From: Nocardia vinacea NBRC 16497
GTDB taxonomy: Bacteria; Actinomycetota; Actinomycetes; Mycobacteriales; Mycobacteriaceae
Reading direction: 5' to 3'
Assembly (NCBI RefSeq): GCF_000308835.1
Contig: NZ_BAGN01000162.1
Coordinates: 53,283 to 117,282 of the forward strand
Length of the DNA stretch: 64,000 bases
The notes beneath the pieces were generated by a model. That model saw only the letters and a list, made by a program, of their open reading frames with translations, was not told the origin of the DNA and ran no database searches. Made by a program: the position numbers and the translations under genes. Positions 1-7,373 of this stretch are shown piece after piece; within the stretch, counting starts at the first letter, position 1; each line of letters opens with the position of its first letter.

Positions 1-508
1 AACCGGAGCCGGTTATGCCGCTGCCGGTTATGCCGCTGCCGGTCGCAAGTCCGAGCAGTATTGTCGCGCTACCGATTACGGCGCTGCCGGTGCAGGCGGT
101 TTGGACGCTGCCCGGGTCGAGGCCAAGGGATTCGCCAGCTCCGGCCGTCGCATCCGCGTGCCCGCCGGCGGGCGGGTCATCGGTGCCGTTGTCGATGGAG
201 CCTGTACCGGTCCCCGCGCCGCCCCGCTTCGCATTGCCCGACATCGCCGTCCCCGGGGCCGCGCTTCCGGTGGTGACACCCCTCGGTTCGAGATCCAAGG
301 CGCCGCCGTAGAAGCTGCTCCCGGAATCCGCAGCCGCACTTCCGGTCCCAGTTGCGTCGACAGCAGCACTCCCGGTGGCGATATCACCGATGACCGGCCA
401 TTCGGGGCCCGTCGAATCCGCGGCCGCAGGCCCACCCGCGAACAACGGCACCACCGTCGCCGCCGCCAATCCGAGTGCGGCCCTTCGTCTTTGTACAAGA
501 AACGCCAT
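1..508 (-). CDS. Secreted Gly/Ser/Thr-rich hypothetical protein, C-terminus cut by window edge
   Basis: An ATG at 506-508 opens a frame that stays open to base 2, so at least 169 codons are present and the 3' end is missing. The N-terminus has a clear Sec-type signal: a basic start (QRRR), a hydrophobic core and an A-A-A-D cleavage region near residue 30. The mature part is low complexity, rich in Gly, Ala, Ser and Thr, with a short ATGSG/ITGSG repeat at the window edge (residues 155-169) next to a hydrophobic stretch. No catalytic motif is visible. Upstream sequence gives only a weak ribosome site. It lies 48 bases downstream of, and co-oriented with, the DUF4239-like gene. A surface or cell-wall role is possible but unproven. 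Confidence 0.55.
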   Translation of the reverse strand, partial: MAFLVQRRRAALGLAAATVVPLFAGGPAAADSTGPEWPVIGDIATGSAAVDATGTGSAAADSGSSFYGGALDLEPRGVTTGSAAPGTAMSGNAKRGGAGTGTGSIDNGTDDPPAGGHADATAGAGESLGLDPGSVQTACTGSAVIGSATILLGLATGSGITGSGITGSG

Positions 509-556
509 GTTGCCGATGTCCCATCCGTCGCAGCTCCGCAGGTCTCGGGTGGTCCG

Positions 557-1318
557 TCAGGTGATGTGCGCGTAGCGGGACATGGCGTATTCGAAGGCGT
601 CCTTCGGGACACTGTTTCCGCCGGAGAACGGCCGGTCGAGGTTGTAGATCGCCAGCACCGTCGAGCCGACGACGATACCGAGCAGCGCGGTCATCAGCAC
701 ACTGCGCTTGGTGACCTCCACACCCGAGAGCACGGCGGTGCACAGCAGCAGGATGGTGCCGAACCACAGCGCCGCATAAAGGAATACCGGCATTTCGTAA
801 CTCGCGTCCATGGCTCGGTCCTGGCGCGCCTCGGCAGCGGCGTCGAGGCTGGCCATGGCACTCGTGCGCAGGTCCGCGACGTCCGGATCCGTCGTATTCA
901 CCGACGCGACGGCATCGCGGAGGCTGTCGAACGTGTCCTGGGTGGGCTGACTCAACCGCCGGTCCGCCTGCATGACCGGCCACTCCCGCGTGAGCACCTG
1001 ATCGGTGTAATCCCGCACCAGGTCCTGGATCTGGCGATGCTCGGGATCCGGCATGGAATGCGCGGTCGAATAGGTATCCACCAGCGCCTTCGCTTCGGCA
1101 ATGGTGTGATTGTGCGCGTTGTCGTACTCCTGCCAGCAGATCACCACCACGAAGGCGACCACCGCCAGGAAGAGAGTGTTGATCAGTTCGAGTACGAGGG
1201 AACCGGCCGCTTCCTCGTCGGTCGACACCCAAGACTTCGGTCGCAGCCGATCTCCGATCATGAAGATGGCCACAGCGATAATCGCCGCAAGGACGGGCAC
1301 GATGAATATCAGCAGCAT
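557..1318 (-). CDS. DUF4239-like (bestrophin-like) membrane protein
   Basis: A 253-residue protein. I start it at the ATG at 1318 because AGGAGGT lies about 8 bases upstream; a longer frame to 1414 has no such site. Residues 1-20 (LLIFIVPVLAAIIAV) and about 40-60 form two membrane segments. A polar, mostly helical middle follows, and two further hydrophobic segments lie near residues 170-220. This arrangement, with the NTLFLAVVAF stretch, matches the DUF4239 family found in many actinobacteria. That family is described as bestrophin-like but has no settled function. Ion channel activity would be a guess. Confidence 0.7.
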   Translation of the reverse strand: MLLIFIVPVLAAIIAVAIFMIGDRLRPKSWVSTDEEAAGSLVLELINTLFLAVVAFVVVICWQEYDNAHNHTIAEAKALVDTYSTAHSMPDPEHRQIQDLVRDYTDQVLTREWPVMQADRRLSQPTQDTFDSLRDAVASVNTTDPDVADLRTSAMASLDAAAEARQDRAMDASYEMPVFLYAALWFGTILLLCTAVLSGVEVTKRSVLMTALLGIVVGSTVLAIYNLDRPFSGGNSVPKDAFEYAMSRYAHIT

Positions 1319-1502
1319 GTAGCGACGCACCTCCTGGAACCCACCAACCAGATCTCCGCCGCATGATGCGGCCCGCCGAGGTCGAGCTCGGCGAACGTCA
1401 GCAACGTCGATCAACTGTTATTCGGAGCCGAGGCCCGGATGGATGGCGTCCCAACACATTCCGCGTGTCGCGGGACGGGAGGTCCATGGAAAGTGGTGCC
1501 AC

Positions 1503-1857
1503 TCAGGGCATATCGATGATCTCGACCCAATTGGGATCACGGCCGAGATCGAGATGGTCGCCCGGGGTCAGCGTGCCGGAGTCCGGGTCGAGCGTGTAGC
1601 GGGTGATCGCATTGGACTTCTCGCCCGCGACGATCAGATAGTGGCCGCGCCGATCGATGGCGAACCCGCGGGGCTGCGCCTCGGTCGGCGTGGATCCGAT
1701 CGGCGTCAATGCGGAGCACCGAAATTTCGGCGCTGTCGGCATTCGATACCTAGACGATCGTCGTGGCCGCGGCCGGATGGTCCGCGGTGCAACCCGCCAG
1801 GGCTGCCGCCAGCAGGATTCCGGTACTGCAGAACGCTCGGCGATATCTGATGGTCAT
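1503..1857 (-). pseudogene. Decayed lactonase (beta-propeller) lipoprotein
   Basis: The start at 1857 gives a good lipoprotein signal with lipobox LAGC at about residue 23, followed by TADHPAAATTIV and an in-frame TAG at 1750-1752. Downstream in the same frame come VSNADSAEISVLRIDAD and then, after a frame change, GFAIDRRGHYLIVAG...NAITRYTLDP...LGRDPNWVEI. Both are typical of 6-phosphogluconolactonase-like beta-propellers, which normally run 330-400 residues. What remains is an N-terminal signal, a nonsense codon, a frameshift and the last blade or so, so most of the propeller has been deleted. It lies 20 bases after the MFS gene on the same strand and was probably its operon partner. Confidence 0.6.
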
Positions 1858-1877
1858 GGGGCACTTCCGATTTCGGC

Positions 1878-3263
1878 TCAGGCGTCGAATTCGATACGTC
1901 GGATGGTGCCCATACCGATGAGGGCGACCACGGCCAGCAGCCCGTGTGCCGATACGAACCACAGTGCGGTATCGAACGAGCCGGTCGAGGAAACCAGATA
2001 GCCGATGACGATCGGGGTGACAATGCCCGCGATATTGCCGAAAGCATTCATGGTGGAACTCACGAAGCTGACCGCTTGCGCCGGTGCGATATCCGTGGTT
2101 ATCGCCCAGCCGAGGGAACCGATGCCCTTGCCGAAGAAGGCCACGGTCAAGATCGCCACGATCACTGTGGTGCTGTCGCTGAAGTTGGACAGCGCGATGA
2201 GGGTGGCGAGCAACATGCCCACGGCCGCCGGGATTTTGCGCGCCGCCGTCAGTGATCGGCCGCGACGCAGTAGGGCATCGGACAGGATGCCGCCCACCAG
2301 GCCACCGATGAAGGCCGCGAGCGCGGGTAGTGCGGCGACGAATCCCACATGCACCAGCGACAGGCCGCGGCCCTTGTTCAAATAGATCGGGAACCAGGTG
2401 ATGAAGAAGTAGGTCAGTGCGTTGACCGCGTACTGGAAGACGTAGACGCCCCACAGCGGCCGGGTGGAGAAGACGCGCACAAGCATGCGCCGATCGAGTC
2501 GCGTGCGTCGAGTCGCGTTCTCGCCCTTGGTCGTATCGAGATCGACCAGCGCACCACCGGAAACGATCGTGTCGAGTTCGGCCGGGGTGACGCGGCGGTG
2601 CGCACGCGGCGGATACAGCCAGCGCCACCAGAACACGGCCAAACTGAAGCCGAGCACACCGAGCAGCACGAATACCCAGCGCCAGCCGAATTGATTGGTG
2701 ATCCAGGCCATTACCGGGGCGAACATTACGGTCGCGAAATACTGTGCCGAATTGAAAACCGCTGTCGCCCGGCCACGTTCGGCGGTCGGGAACCACATGG
2801 TCGACACCCGCGCATTGCCGGGAAAGGCCGGTGATTCGAATACGCCGAGCAGCAATCGCAGCCCGAATACGATCGACAATGCGACCAGCACCGGCGTGGT
2901 GATCAGGCCGACCAGGCTGGTCGCCGCGGTGACCAGCGTCCACAATGCCAGACTCGCCGCATAGACCCGCCGTGCGCCGAATCTGTCGAGCAGCATCCCA
3001 CCGGGCAATTGCGCGACGACATAGGCCCAGCTGAATGCCGAGAAGATGTAGCCGAGCTGGACGGTGGAGAACCCGAGATCCGCCCGGACCGCACTGCCCG
3101 TGATAGACAGGCTGCTGCGGTCGGCGTAATTCACGGCGGTGATGATGAACAAGAGCCCGAGCACCAGATAGCGCGTGGGAATAGGACGACCGCGCCGCTG
3201 TTCGGGGGGTGCCACCACGGCGCGGGCGCCGCCGACGGCGGGCATATTCTCACGTTTCAACAT
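1878..3263 (-). CDS. MFS transporter, sugar-acid (ACS/GudP-like) family
   Basis: A 461-residue major facilitator. The start at 3263 is chosen because AGGAGGA lies 6 bases upstream; the frame extends further but without a ribosome site. Twelve hydrophobic segments are evident. The family-typical N-terminal block YADRSSLSITG lies near residue 48, and DRFGARRVY between helices 2 and 3 is the MFS motif-A loop. The ADRSS/NYADR signature points to the anion:cation symporter branch that imports glucarate, galactarate or galactonate. It is divergent from the KdgD and galactarate-type dehydratase genes, which supports hexarate uptake. Substrate is inferred from context. Confidence 0.8.
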   Translation of the reverse strand: MLKRENMPAVGGARAVVAPPEQRRGRPIPTRYLVLGLLFIITAVNYADRSSLSITGSAVRADLGFSTVQLGYIFSAFSWAYVVAQLPGGMLLDRFGARRVYAASLALWTLVTAATSLVGLITTPVLVALSIVFGLRLLLGVFESPAFPGNARVSTMWFPTAERGRATAVFNSAQYFATVMFAPVMAWITNQFGWRWVFVLLGVLGFSLAVFWWRWLYPPRAHRRVTPAELDTIVSGGALVDLDTTKGENATRRTRLDRRMLVRVFSTRPLWGVYVFQYAVNALTYFFITWFPIYLNKGRGLSLVHVGFVAALPALAAFIGGLVGGILSDALLRRGRSLTAARKIPAAVGMLLATLIALSNFSDSTTVIVAILTVAFFGKGIGSLGWAITTDIAPAQAVSFVSSTMNAFGNIAGIVTPIVIGYLVSSTGSFDTALWFVSAHGLLAVVALIGMGTIRRIEFDA

Positions 3264-3525
3264 CACTGTCCTCCTGTGACCGGCCGGTGTGCGCCGGATC
3301 ACCCTGCAATGGGTGTGAAAGGAGGCTAAGGGTCGGAAGCGATACCCGTCGAACACCAATTCGGTATTGAGCGATACCCAAACGAGAGGGTGCCGGTCGG
3401 AGAGAGCATAGTCGGGTCCGATGCCATTCGAGTATCGGTTGATTTCAAAACAGTGTTGGACCGGCATCAGGTGCCGGACCTAATCTCCAGAGAAATCAGC
3501 AATTTCCGTCGCCAGGAGGATATTC
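3264..3525. promoter_or_regulatory. Divergent promoter region of the hexarate cluster
   Basis: A 262-bp spacer separates the transporter (minus) from kdgD (plus). It contains the inverted repeat CCGGCA-tcagg-TGCCGG at 3461-3477 and a cluster of GATACC/GGTAT half sites at 3341-3347, 3363-3368 and 3373-3379. These are plausible operators for a sugar-acid regulator. No regulator gene is adjacent, so the protein that would bind is unknown. Confidence 0.4.
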
Positions 3526-4440
3526 GTGTCGCAGCTATCCGCCGAGGAATTGGGACCCGCGCTAGGGCGCGGATTGCTCTCGTTCCCGGTCACCCATTTC
3601 GACGCCGAACTGAACTTCGACGAGCGGGCCTATCGGGATCACATCGGTTGGCTGTCCCGATACGAGGTCGCGGGCCTGTTCGCGGCCGGTGGCACGGGCG
3701 AGGGCTTCGCCCTGACCAGTGCGGAGATCGATCGCGTGGTGCGCGCCGCGGTGGCCGAAACCGCCGGACGGGTTCCGGTGATCGCTCCCGCGACGGCGAG
3801 CACCAGGGTGGCGGTGGAGCAGGCGCGCGCGGCCGAGGCGGCGGGTGCGGACGGCATCCTGCTGCTGCCGCCGTATCTCGTGGAAGCGTCGCCGGACGGG
3901 CTGGTCGAACATGTGGCCCAGGTGTGCGCGGCGACCTCGCTCGGGGTGATCTTCTACAGCCGAGCCAATGCCGCCTGCGATGACGTGACGGTGGCCGAGA
4001 TGGCCGAGCGCAGCCCGAACCTCATCGGGTTCAAGGACGGCGTCGGCAATATCGAGTCGATGACGCGGATCTACGCCCGGATGGGCGACCGACTGACCTA
4101 CATCGGCGGCCTGCCCACCGCGGAAACATTCGCACTCCCCTACACCGAAATGGGTGTGACCACCTACTCCTCGGCGATCTTCAATTTCGCACCCGAATTC
4201 GCGCTCGATTTCTATCGCGCGGTCCGCGACCGCGATCGCGCGACCGTCTATACGCATCTGCGCGATTTCGTCATCCCCTACCTCGACATCCGCGACCGCC
4301 GCCCCGGCTACGCGGTATCGATCATCAAGGCCGGACTCACCGCGGTCGGCAGACCATCCAGCCGGGTGCGCCCGCCGCTCACCGACCTCACCGAGGACGA
4401 ACTCGCCGAGCTCACCACCCTCGTGAAGACGATCGCCTGA
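3526..4440 (+). CDS. kdgD: 5-dehydro-4-deoxyglucarate dehydratase (KdgD-like)
   Basis: A DapA/NAL-superfamily TIM barrel of 304 residues that should convert 5-keto-4-deoxyglucarate to alpha-ketoglutarate semialdehyde with loss of water and CO2. GTG at 3526 is preceded by AGGAGGA at the right distance. Visible family blocks are GGTGEGFAL (about residue 56), the LLLPPYLVEA barrel strand and LIGFKDGVGN near residue 168, which carries the Schiff-base lysine. The overall pattern (FPVTHFD start, IFYSRANA) fits KdgD rather than DapA; a true dapA lies elsewhere in the window. It is followed after 18 bases by the hexarate dehydratase, so the two form an operon. Confidence 0.85.
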   Translation: MSQLSAEELGPALGRGLLSFPVTHFDAELNFDERAYRDHIGWLSRYEVAGLFAAGGTGEGFALTSAEIDRVVRAAVAETAGRVPVIAPATASTRVAVEQARAAEAAGADGILLLPPYLVEASPDGLVEHVAQVCAATSLGVIFYSRANAACDDVTVAEMAERSPNLIGFKDGVGNIESMTRIYARMGDRLTYIGGLPTAETFALPYTEMGVTTYSSAIFNFAPEFALDFYRAVRDRDRATVYTHLRDFVIPYLDIRDRRPGYAVSIIKAGLTAVGRPSSRVRPPLTDLTEDELAELTTLVKTIA

Positions 4441-4458
4441 CCCAGAAGGACCCCCGCC

Positions 4459-5592
4459 ATGGATTCACCCATCCTCGACCGGATCACCAACGTCAAGCTC
4501 TCCTCGGTCACCGTGCCCCTGCCCACCGGGATCAGCGACGCCAAGGTGCTGACCGGTCGACAGAAACCCATGACCGAAGTCGCGGTGCTCTTCGCGGAGA
4601 TCACCACCGAGGCCGGGCTCGAAGGCATCGGCATCAGCTACTCGAAGCGCGCGGGCGGGCCGGGCCAGTTCGCACATGCCCGCGAGATAGCGCCCGTACT
4701 GCTCGGTGAGGATCCCAGCGATATCGCCAAGATCTGGGACAAGCTCATGTGGGCGGGCGCCTCGGTCGGTCGCAGCGGGCTGTCGGTGCAGGCGATCGCC
4801 GCTTTCGATGTCGCTCTGTGGGATCTCAAGGCCAAACGTGCCGGGTTGCCGCTGGCGAAACTGCTGGGCGCACACCGTGATTCGGTGCGCTGCTACAACA
4901 CCTCCGGTGGATTCCTGCACGCACCCATCGAAGAAGTCCTCGACCGCGCCACGGCGTCGTTGGAACACGGCATCGGCGGCATCAAGATCAAGGTCGGACA
5001 CCCCGACCACGCGGTGGATCTCGCGAGGCTCACCGCGGTGCGCGAGAAGCTCGGGGACCGAGTGCCGTTGATGGTCGATGCCAACCAGCAGTGGGACCGT
5101 CCCACCGCTCGCCGCATGTGCCGCGCTTTCGAGCCGTTCGGTTTGGTGTGGATCGAAGAACCCCTCGACGCCTACGACTTCGATGGCCATGCCCAACTCA
5201 GTGCCACCTTCGACACCGCCATCGCCACCGGTGAAATGCTCACCAGCGTCGCCGAACACACCCAACTCATCGCTGCCAACGGCGCGGACATCGTGCAACC
5301 AGACGCACCGCGTGTCGGCGGCATCACCCAATTCCTGAAGGTGATGGCCCTCGCCGACAGCCGAAATCTACAACTGGCACCGCATTTCGCGATGGAAATC
5401 CACATCCACCTCGCCGCCGCCTACCCCCGAGAGCCCTGGGTCGAACACTTCGAATGGTTCGACCCCCTCTTCAACGAACGCCTCGACATCGCCGACGGTC
5501 GCATGCACCTGTCATCCCGCCCCGGCCTCGGCGTAACCATCAGCGACCAAGCCCGCGCCTGGACCGTCGCCGAACACACCATCCACTCCTGA
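4459..5592 (+). CDS. Galactarate/L-talarate-type dehydratase (enolase superfamily)
   Basis: A 377-residue member of the mandelate racemase subgroup. The KxK motif IKIKV places the base lysines at residues 176 and 178. Magnesium ligands fit D207 (VDANQ), E233 (WIEEP) and E259 (TGEM), and the second base fits H309 in LAPHF. The AMEIHIHLAAA stretch after it resembles characterised galactarate/talarate dehydratases. Its product, 5-keto-4-deoxyglucarate, is the substrate of the upstream KdgD, and the divergent transporter would import the sugar acid. Glucarate is an alternative substrate; I favour galactarate/talarate from the sequence pattern. Confidence 0.75.
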   Translation: MDSPILDRITNVKLSSVTVPLPTGISDAKVLTGRQKPMTEVAVLFAEITTEAGLEGIGISYSKRAGGPGQFAHAREIAPVLLGEDPSDIAKIWDKLMWAGASVGRSGLSVQAIAAFDVALWDLKAKRAGLPLAKLLGAHRDSVRCYNTSGGFLHAPIEEVLDRATASLEHGIGGIKIKVGHPDHAVDLARLTAVREKLGDRVPLMVDANQQWDRPTARRMCRAFEPFGLVWIEEPLDAYDFDGHAQLSATFDTAIATGEMLTSVAEHTQLIAANGADIVQPDAPRVGGITQFLKVMALADSRNLQLAPHFAMEIHIHLAAAYPREPWVEHFEWFDPLFNERLDIADGRMHLSSRPGLGVTISDQARAWTVAEHTIHS

Positions 5593-5611
5593 CCCACTGG
5601 CTGGTCGGATG

Positions 5612-5670
5612 ATCACCATGCGTTGTGGGCGGCAGCGGTCGAGAGACCCGACCCGTCAGCGCATGGTGAT
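5612..5670. repeat. Small inverted-repeat element after the dehydratase gene
   Basis: The arms ATCACCATGCG (5612-5622) and CGCATGGTGAT (5660-5670) pair perfectly over 11 bases around a 37-base spacer. The right arm and its flank (GCATGGTGATTGCCTG) recur almost unchanged at about 30754-30769 (GCATGGTGATCGCCTG), so this looks like a short dispersed element rather than a simple terminator. There is no T tract. Confidence 0.4.
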
Positions 5671-5702
5671 TGCCTGTCCGATTCGCAGGAAGGCCTACCG
5701 CG

Positions 5703-6146
5703 TCAGTTCCAGTTGTCGATCTTGACGTCGTGCGGATCCGGCGCGCCTTTTCCGGTCTCCACCAACGACTTCAGGCTCAGCAGGAATACCGCCCACTTGG
5801 TGCTGCAGTGGTGCATGAATTCCACCGGCTCCTTCCAGCCTTCATGCTTGAAGAGCACGACGGCGTAGTCGTCGACCTGGTCGAGGTTCCAGTCCACGTG
5901 GGTGCCGACCCATTCTTCGGGTCCCTCGACGACCTCCCAGCGCACGCGCTTGCCCGGGTCGAGCTCGAGGACCTTCATATCGAACCCACCGGCAACGAAA
6001 CGGAATTGGAGCACGCCGCCGACGTCATTGCCTTTGCCCTGGGTGTCGGTCGCCCACCAGGCGGCCAGCCCCTCGGTGGTGGTCAAGGCGGTGTAGACCT
6101 CGGCCGCCGACGACTTGATTGCGACTCGGTGCAGGATATCTACCAT
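5703..6146 (-). CDS. SRPBCC (AHSA1-like) domain protein
   Basis: A 147-residue START-like domain protein. It starts at 6146 (MVDILHRVAIKSSAAEVY) with an AAGAGGA site upstream; the frame extends to 6248 without support. The TTTEGLAAWWATDT and LELDPGKRVRWEV blocks are typical of the AHSA1/CalC family, which binds small hydrophobic ligands in a helix-grip fold. It follows the ArsR gene by 29 bases, and a second SRPBCC gene precedes that regulator. ArsR plus SRPBCC operons are common in actinobacteria, but the ligand is not known. Confidence 0.8.
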   Translation of the reverse strand: MVDILHRVAIKSSAAEVYTALTTTEGLAAWWATDTQGKGNDVGGVLQFRFVAGGFDMKVLELDPGKRVRWEVVEGPEEWVGTHVDWNLDQVDDYAVVLFKHEGWKEPVEFMHHCSTKWAVFLLSLKSLVETGKGAPDPHDVKIDNWN

Positions 6147-6175
6147 TTTCGAATCCTCTTTCCAGTGTTGGTTTT

Positions 6176-6520
6176 TCACTGCTGCTGATCTTTCGTGCGC
6201 TGAATCGCCTCGGCGATCCGCTTGATGCGCCGGAGCCTGGCATCCCACGCCGCGCCGACCGAGGACAACTGCGCGACCGCGCGGGCAAGTTGTGCCTCAT
6301 CCACCCGATACCTCCGTTCCCGCCCCGCGGGCGTGGCGTGCACCAGGCCGACGCGGTCGAGCACGCCCAGATGTTTCGCGATGGCCTGCCGTGTCACCGG
6401 CAACTGCTCACTGAGACTGGTGGCCGTGCCATCGCCGGTCGCCAGGAGCAGGTCGAGCATCCGCCGACGGGTCGGATCCCCGACCGCGGACCACAGGTCG
6501 TCGTCGACGGTAGCGGTCAC
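6176..6520 (-). CDS. ArsR-family transcriptional regulator
   Basis: A 114-residue winged-helix protein. I choose GTG at 6520, whose GTGA overlaps the stop of the upstream SRPBCC gene, giving translational coupling; the longer frame would read through that gene. The DPTRRRMLDLLL start, the TATSLSEQLPVTRQAIAKHL recognition helix region and the wing RERRYRV are standard for the ArsR/SdpR type. No cysteine metal site is visible, so metal sensing is unlikely. It probably represses its own operon through the palindromes at 6981-7043. Confidence 0.85.
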   Translation of the reverse strand: MTATVDDDLWSAVGDPTRRRMLDLLLATGDGTATSLSEQLPVTRQAIAKHLGVLDRVGLVHATPAGRERRYRVDEAQLARAVAQLSSVGAAWDARLRRIKRIAEAIQRTKDQQQ

Positions 6521-6966
6521 GGGGTCGACACCAGCCGCGCGATGTACTCGCCGAGTTGCGGAACGAACCTGTCCCAGCCGCTGGCGTGGTCTTGGTATGT
6601 CTCCTCCAACTTCGCAGCCTCCCAACCCATCTCACGAAAGCCGGTCTCGGTGAGGCGAATCCTGGTGCCCGCGCCCGCCGGGGTGAGCTCGAAGGTGACC
6701 AGCAGCGAATCGGCGAGGTCGGCCGGGCCCTCCGGATAGCACCAGCGGAACGAGAACAGCCGTGGCCGTTCGACGGTCACCACGGTGATCGGCGCGACAT
6801 GTTCCCGGTCGCCGAAGACCAGTTCGCCGACCGCGCCCGGTGTCGTCTCGAAATCGGCCGCGTCGGACCACCATTCCGAGATGTGTTCCGGGCTGCTGAC
6901 CACCTCGAAGACAACTTCGGGTGAGGCGTCGACGTGGATCTCGCGTTCGATGCTGCCGTACTCCAT
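6517..6966 (-). CDS. SRPBCC (AHSA1-like) domain protein
   Basis: A 149-residue START-fold protein and first gene of the SRPBCC-ArsR-SRPBCC operon. ATG at 6966 has GGAGGAAG upstream. The pattern IHVDASPEVVFEVVSSPEHI and the C-terminal ETGFREMGW block are typical of this family. Its stop overlaps the ArsR start by four bases. It shares only the family pattern with the other SRPBCC protein of the trio, so the two probably bind different ligands. No enzymatic residues are recognisable. Confidence 0.8.
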   Translation of the reverse strand: MEYGSIEREIHVDASPEVVFEVVSSPEHISEWWSDAADFETTPGAVGELVFGDREHVAPITVVTVERPRLFSFRWCYPEGPADLADSLLVTFELTPAGAGTRIRLTETGFREMGWEAAKLEETYQDHASGWDRFVPQLGEYIARLVSTP

Positions 6967-6980
6967 ACTCTTCCTCCATC

Positions 6981-7043
6981 TGCAACGTTTGGTTGCATGT
7001 CACGCTAGCCGACCATCCACCATCGCGCAACCATTGGTTGCGC
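6981..7043. promoter_or_regulatory. Two palindromic operators upstream of the ArsR operon
   Basis: GCGCAACCA-T-TGGTTGCGC at 7025-7043 is a perfect 19-base palindrome. A weaker relative, TGCAAC-GTTTG-GTTGCA, lies at 6981-6997, between it and the start codon at 6966. They share the core GCAAC...GTTGC and are spaced 47 bases centre to centre. This fits autorepression by the adjacent ArsR protein. Confidence 0.65.
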
Positions 7044-7071
7044 ATTGAATCCGGCCGCGACTTGAACGCAC

Positions 7072-7111
7072 AAACCCCGGCGAGACCACCATGCGTGGTC
7101 AGCCGGGGTTT
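7072..7111 (-). terminator. Strong intrinsic terminator after the psp cluster
   Basis: AAACCCCGGC and GCCGGGGTTT form a perfect 10-bp stem, extended by GACCAC/GTGGTC around loop CATGC. Read on either strand the hairpin ends in a short T run. It begins 10 bases after the stop of the 39-codon frame at 7122-7241. Confidence 0.75.
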
Positions 7112-7121
7112 CGGCGGCGAC

Positions 7122-7241
7122 TCAGACCTTCAGCCCGTGTTTGGTGACGTATGCGTAATGGAAGGCGAAGAGCCCACCGAGGACGACGAGCCACTGCAGC
7201 GCGCTCACCAGCGACACCGAATCGACGATCAGTTCGCCCAC
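7122..7241 (-). CDS. 39-residue single-span membrane mini-protein at the end of the psp cluster
   Basis: GTG at 7241 opens a 39-residue frame (start GELIVDSVSLV, end TKHGLKV) with one hydrophobic segment (ALQWLVVLGGLFAF) and a short basic tail. An in-frame stop lies three codons upstream, which limits the possible starts. Support for translation is indirect: the frame ends 10 bases before a strong terminator and lies 132 bases after pspM on the same strand, with nothing else between. The ribosome site is weak (GGTG). I do not recognise a family; a helper peptide of the envelope-stress system is an attractive guess only. Confidence 0.4.
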   Translation of the reverse strand: MGELIVDSVSLVSALQWLVVLGGLFAFHYAYVTKHGLKV

Positions 7242-7373
7242 GCTATATCACCGCGGTCGCGAGCATCTGATCACTCGGTCTCTCGCCACGAACACATAGC
7301 GATCAGCCGCACTGCCGGTGAGGCCTATCGGCCGCATCGCCTCGCCCGGCAAAATCCGGGACGGGCTCGAAGG

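Noticed and set aside
101..1366. Plus-strand frame of 421 codons over the left edge
   Set aside because: It is Arg/His/Asp-rich antisense of the minus-strand membrane and secreted genes, with no ribosome site and no protein-like pattern.
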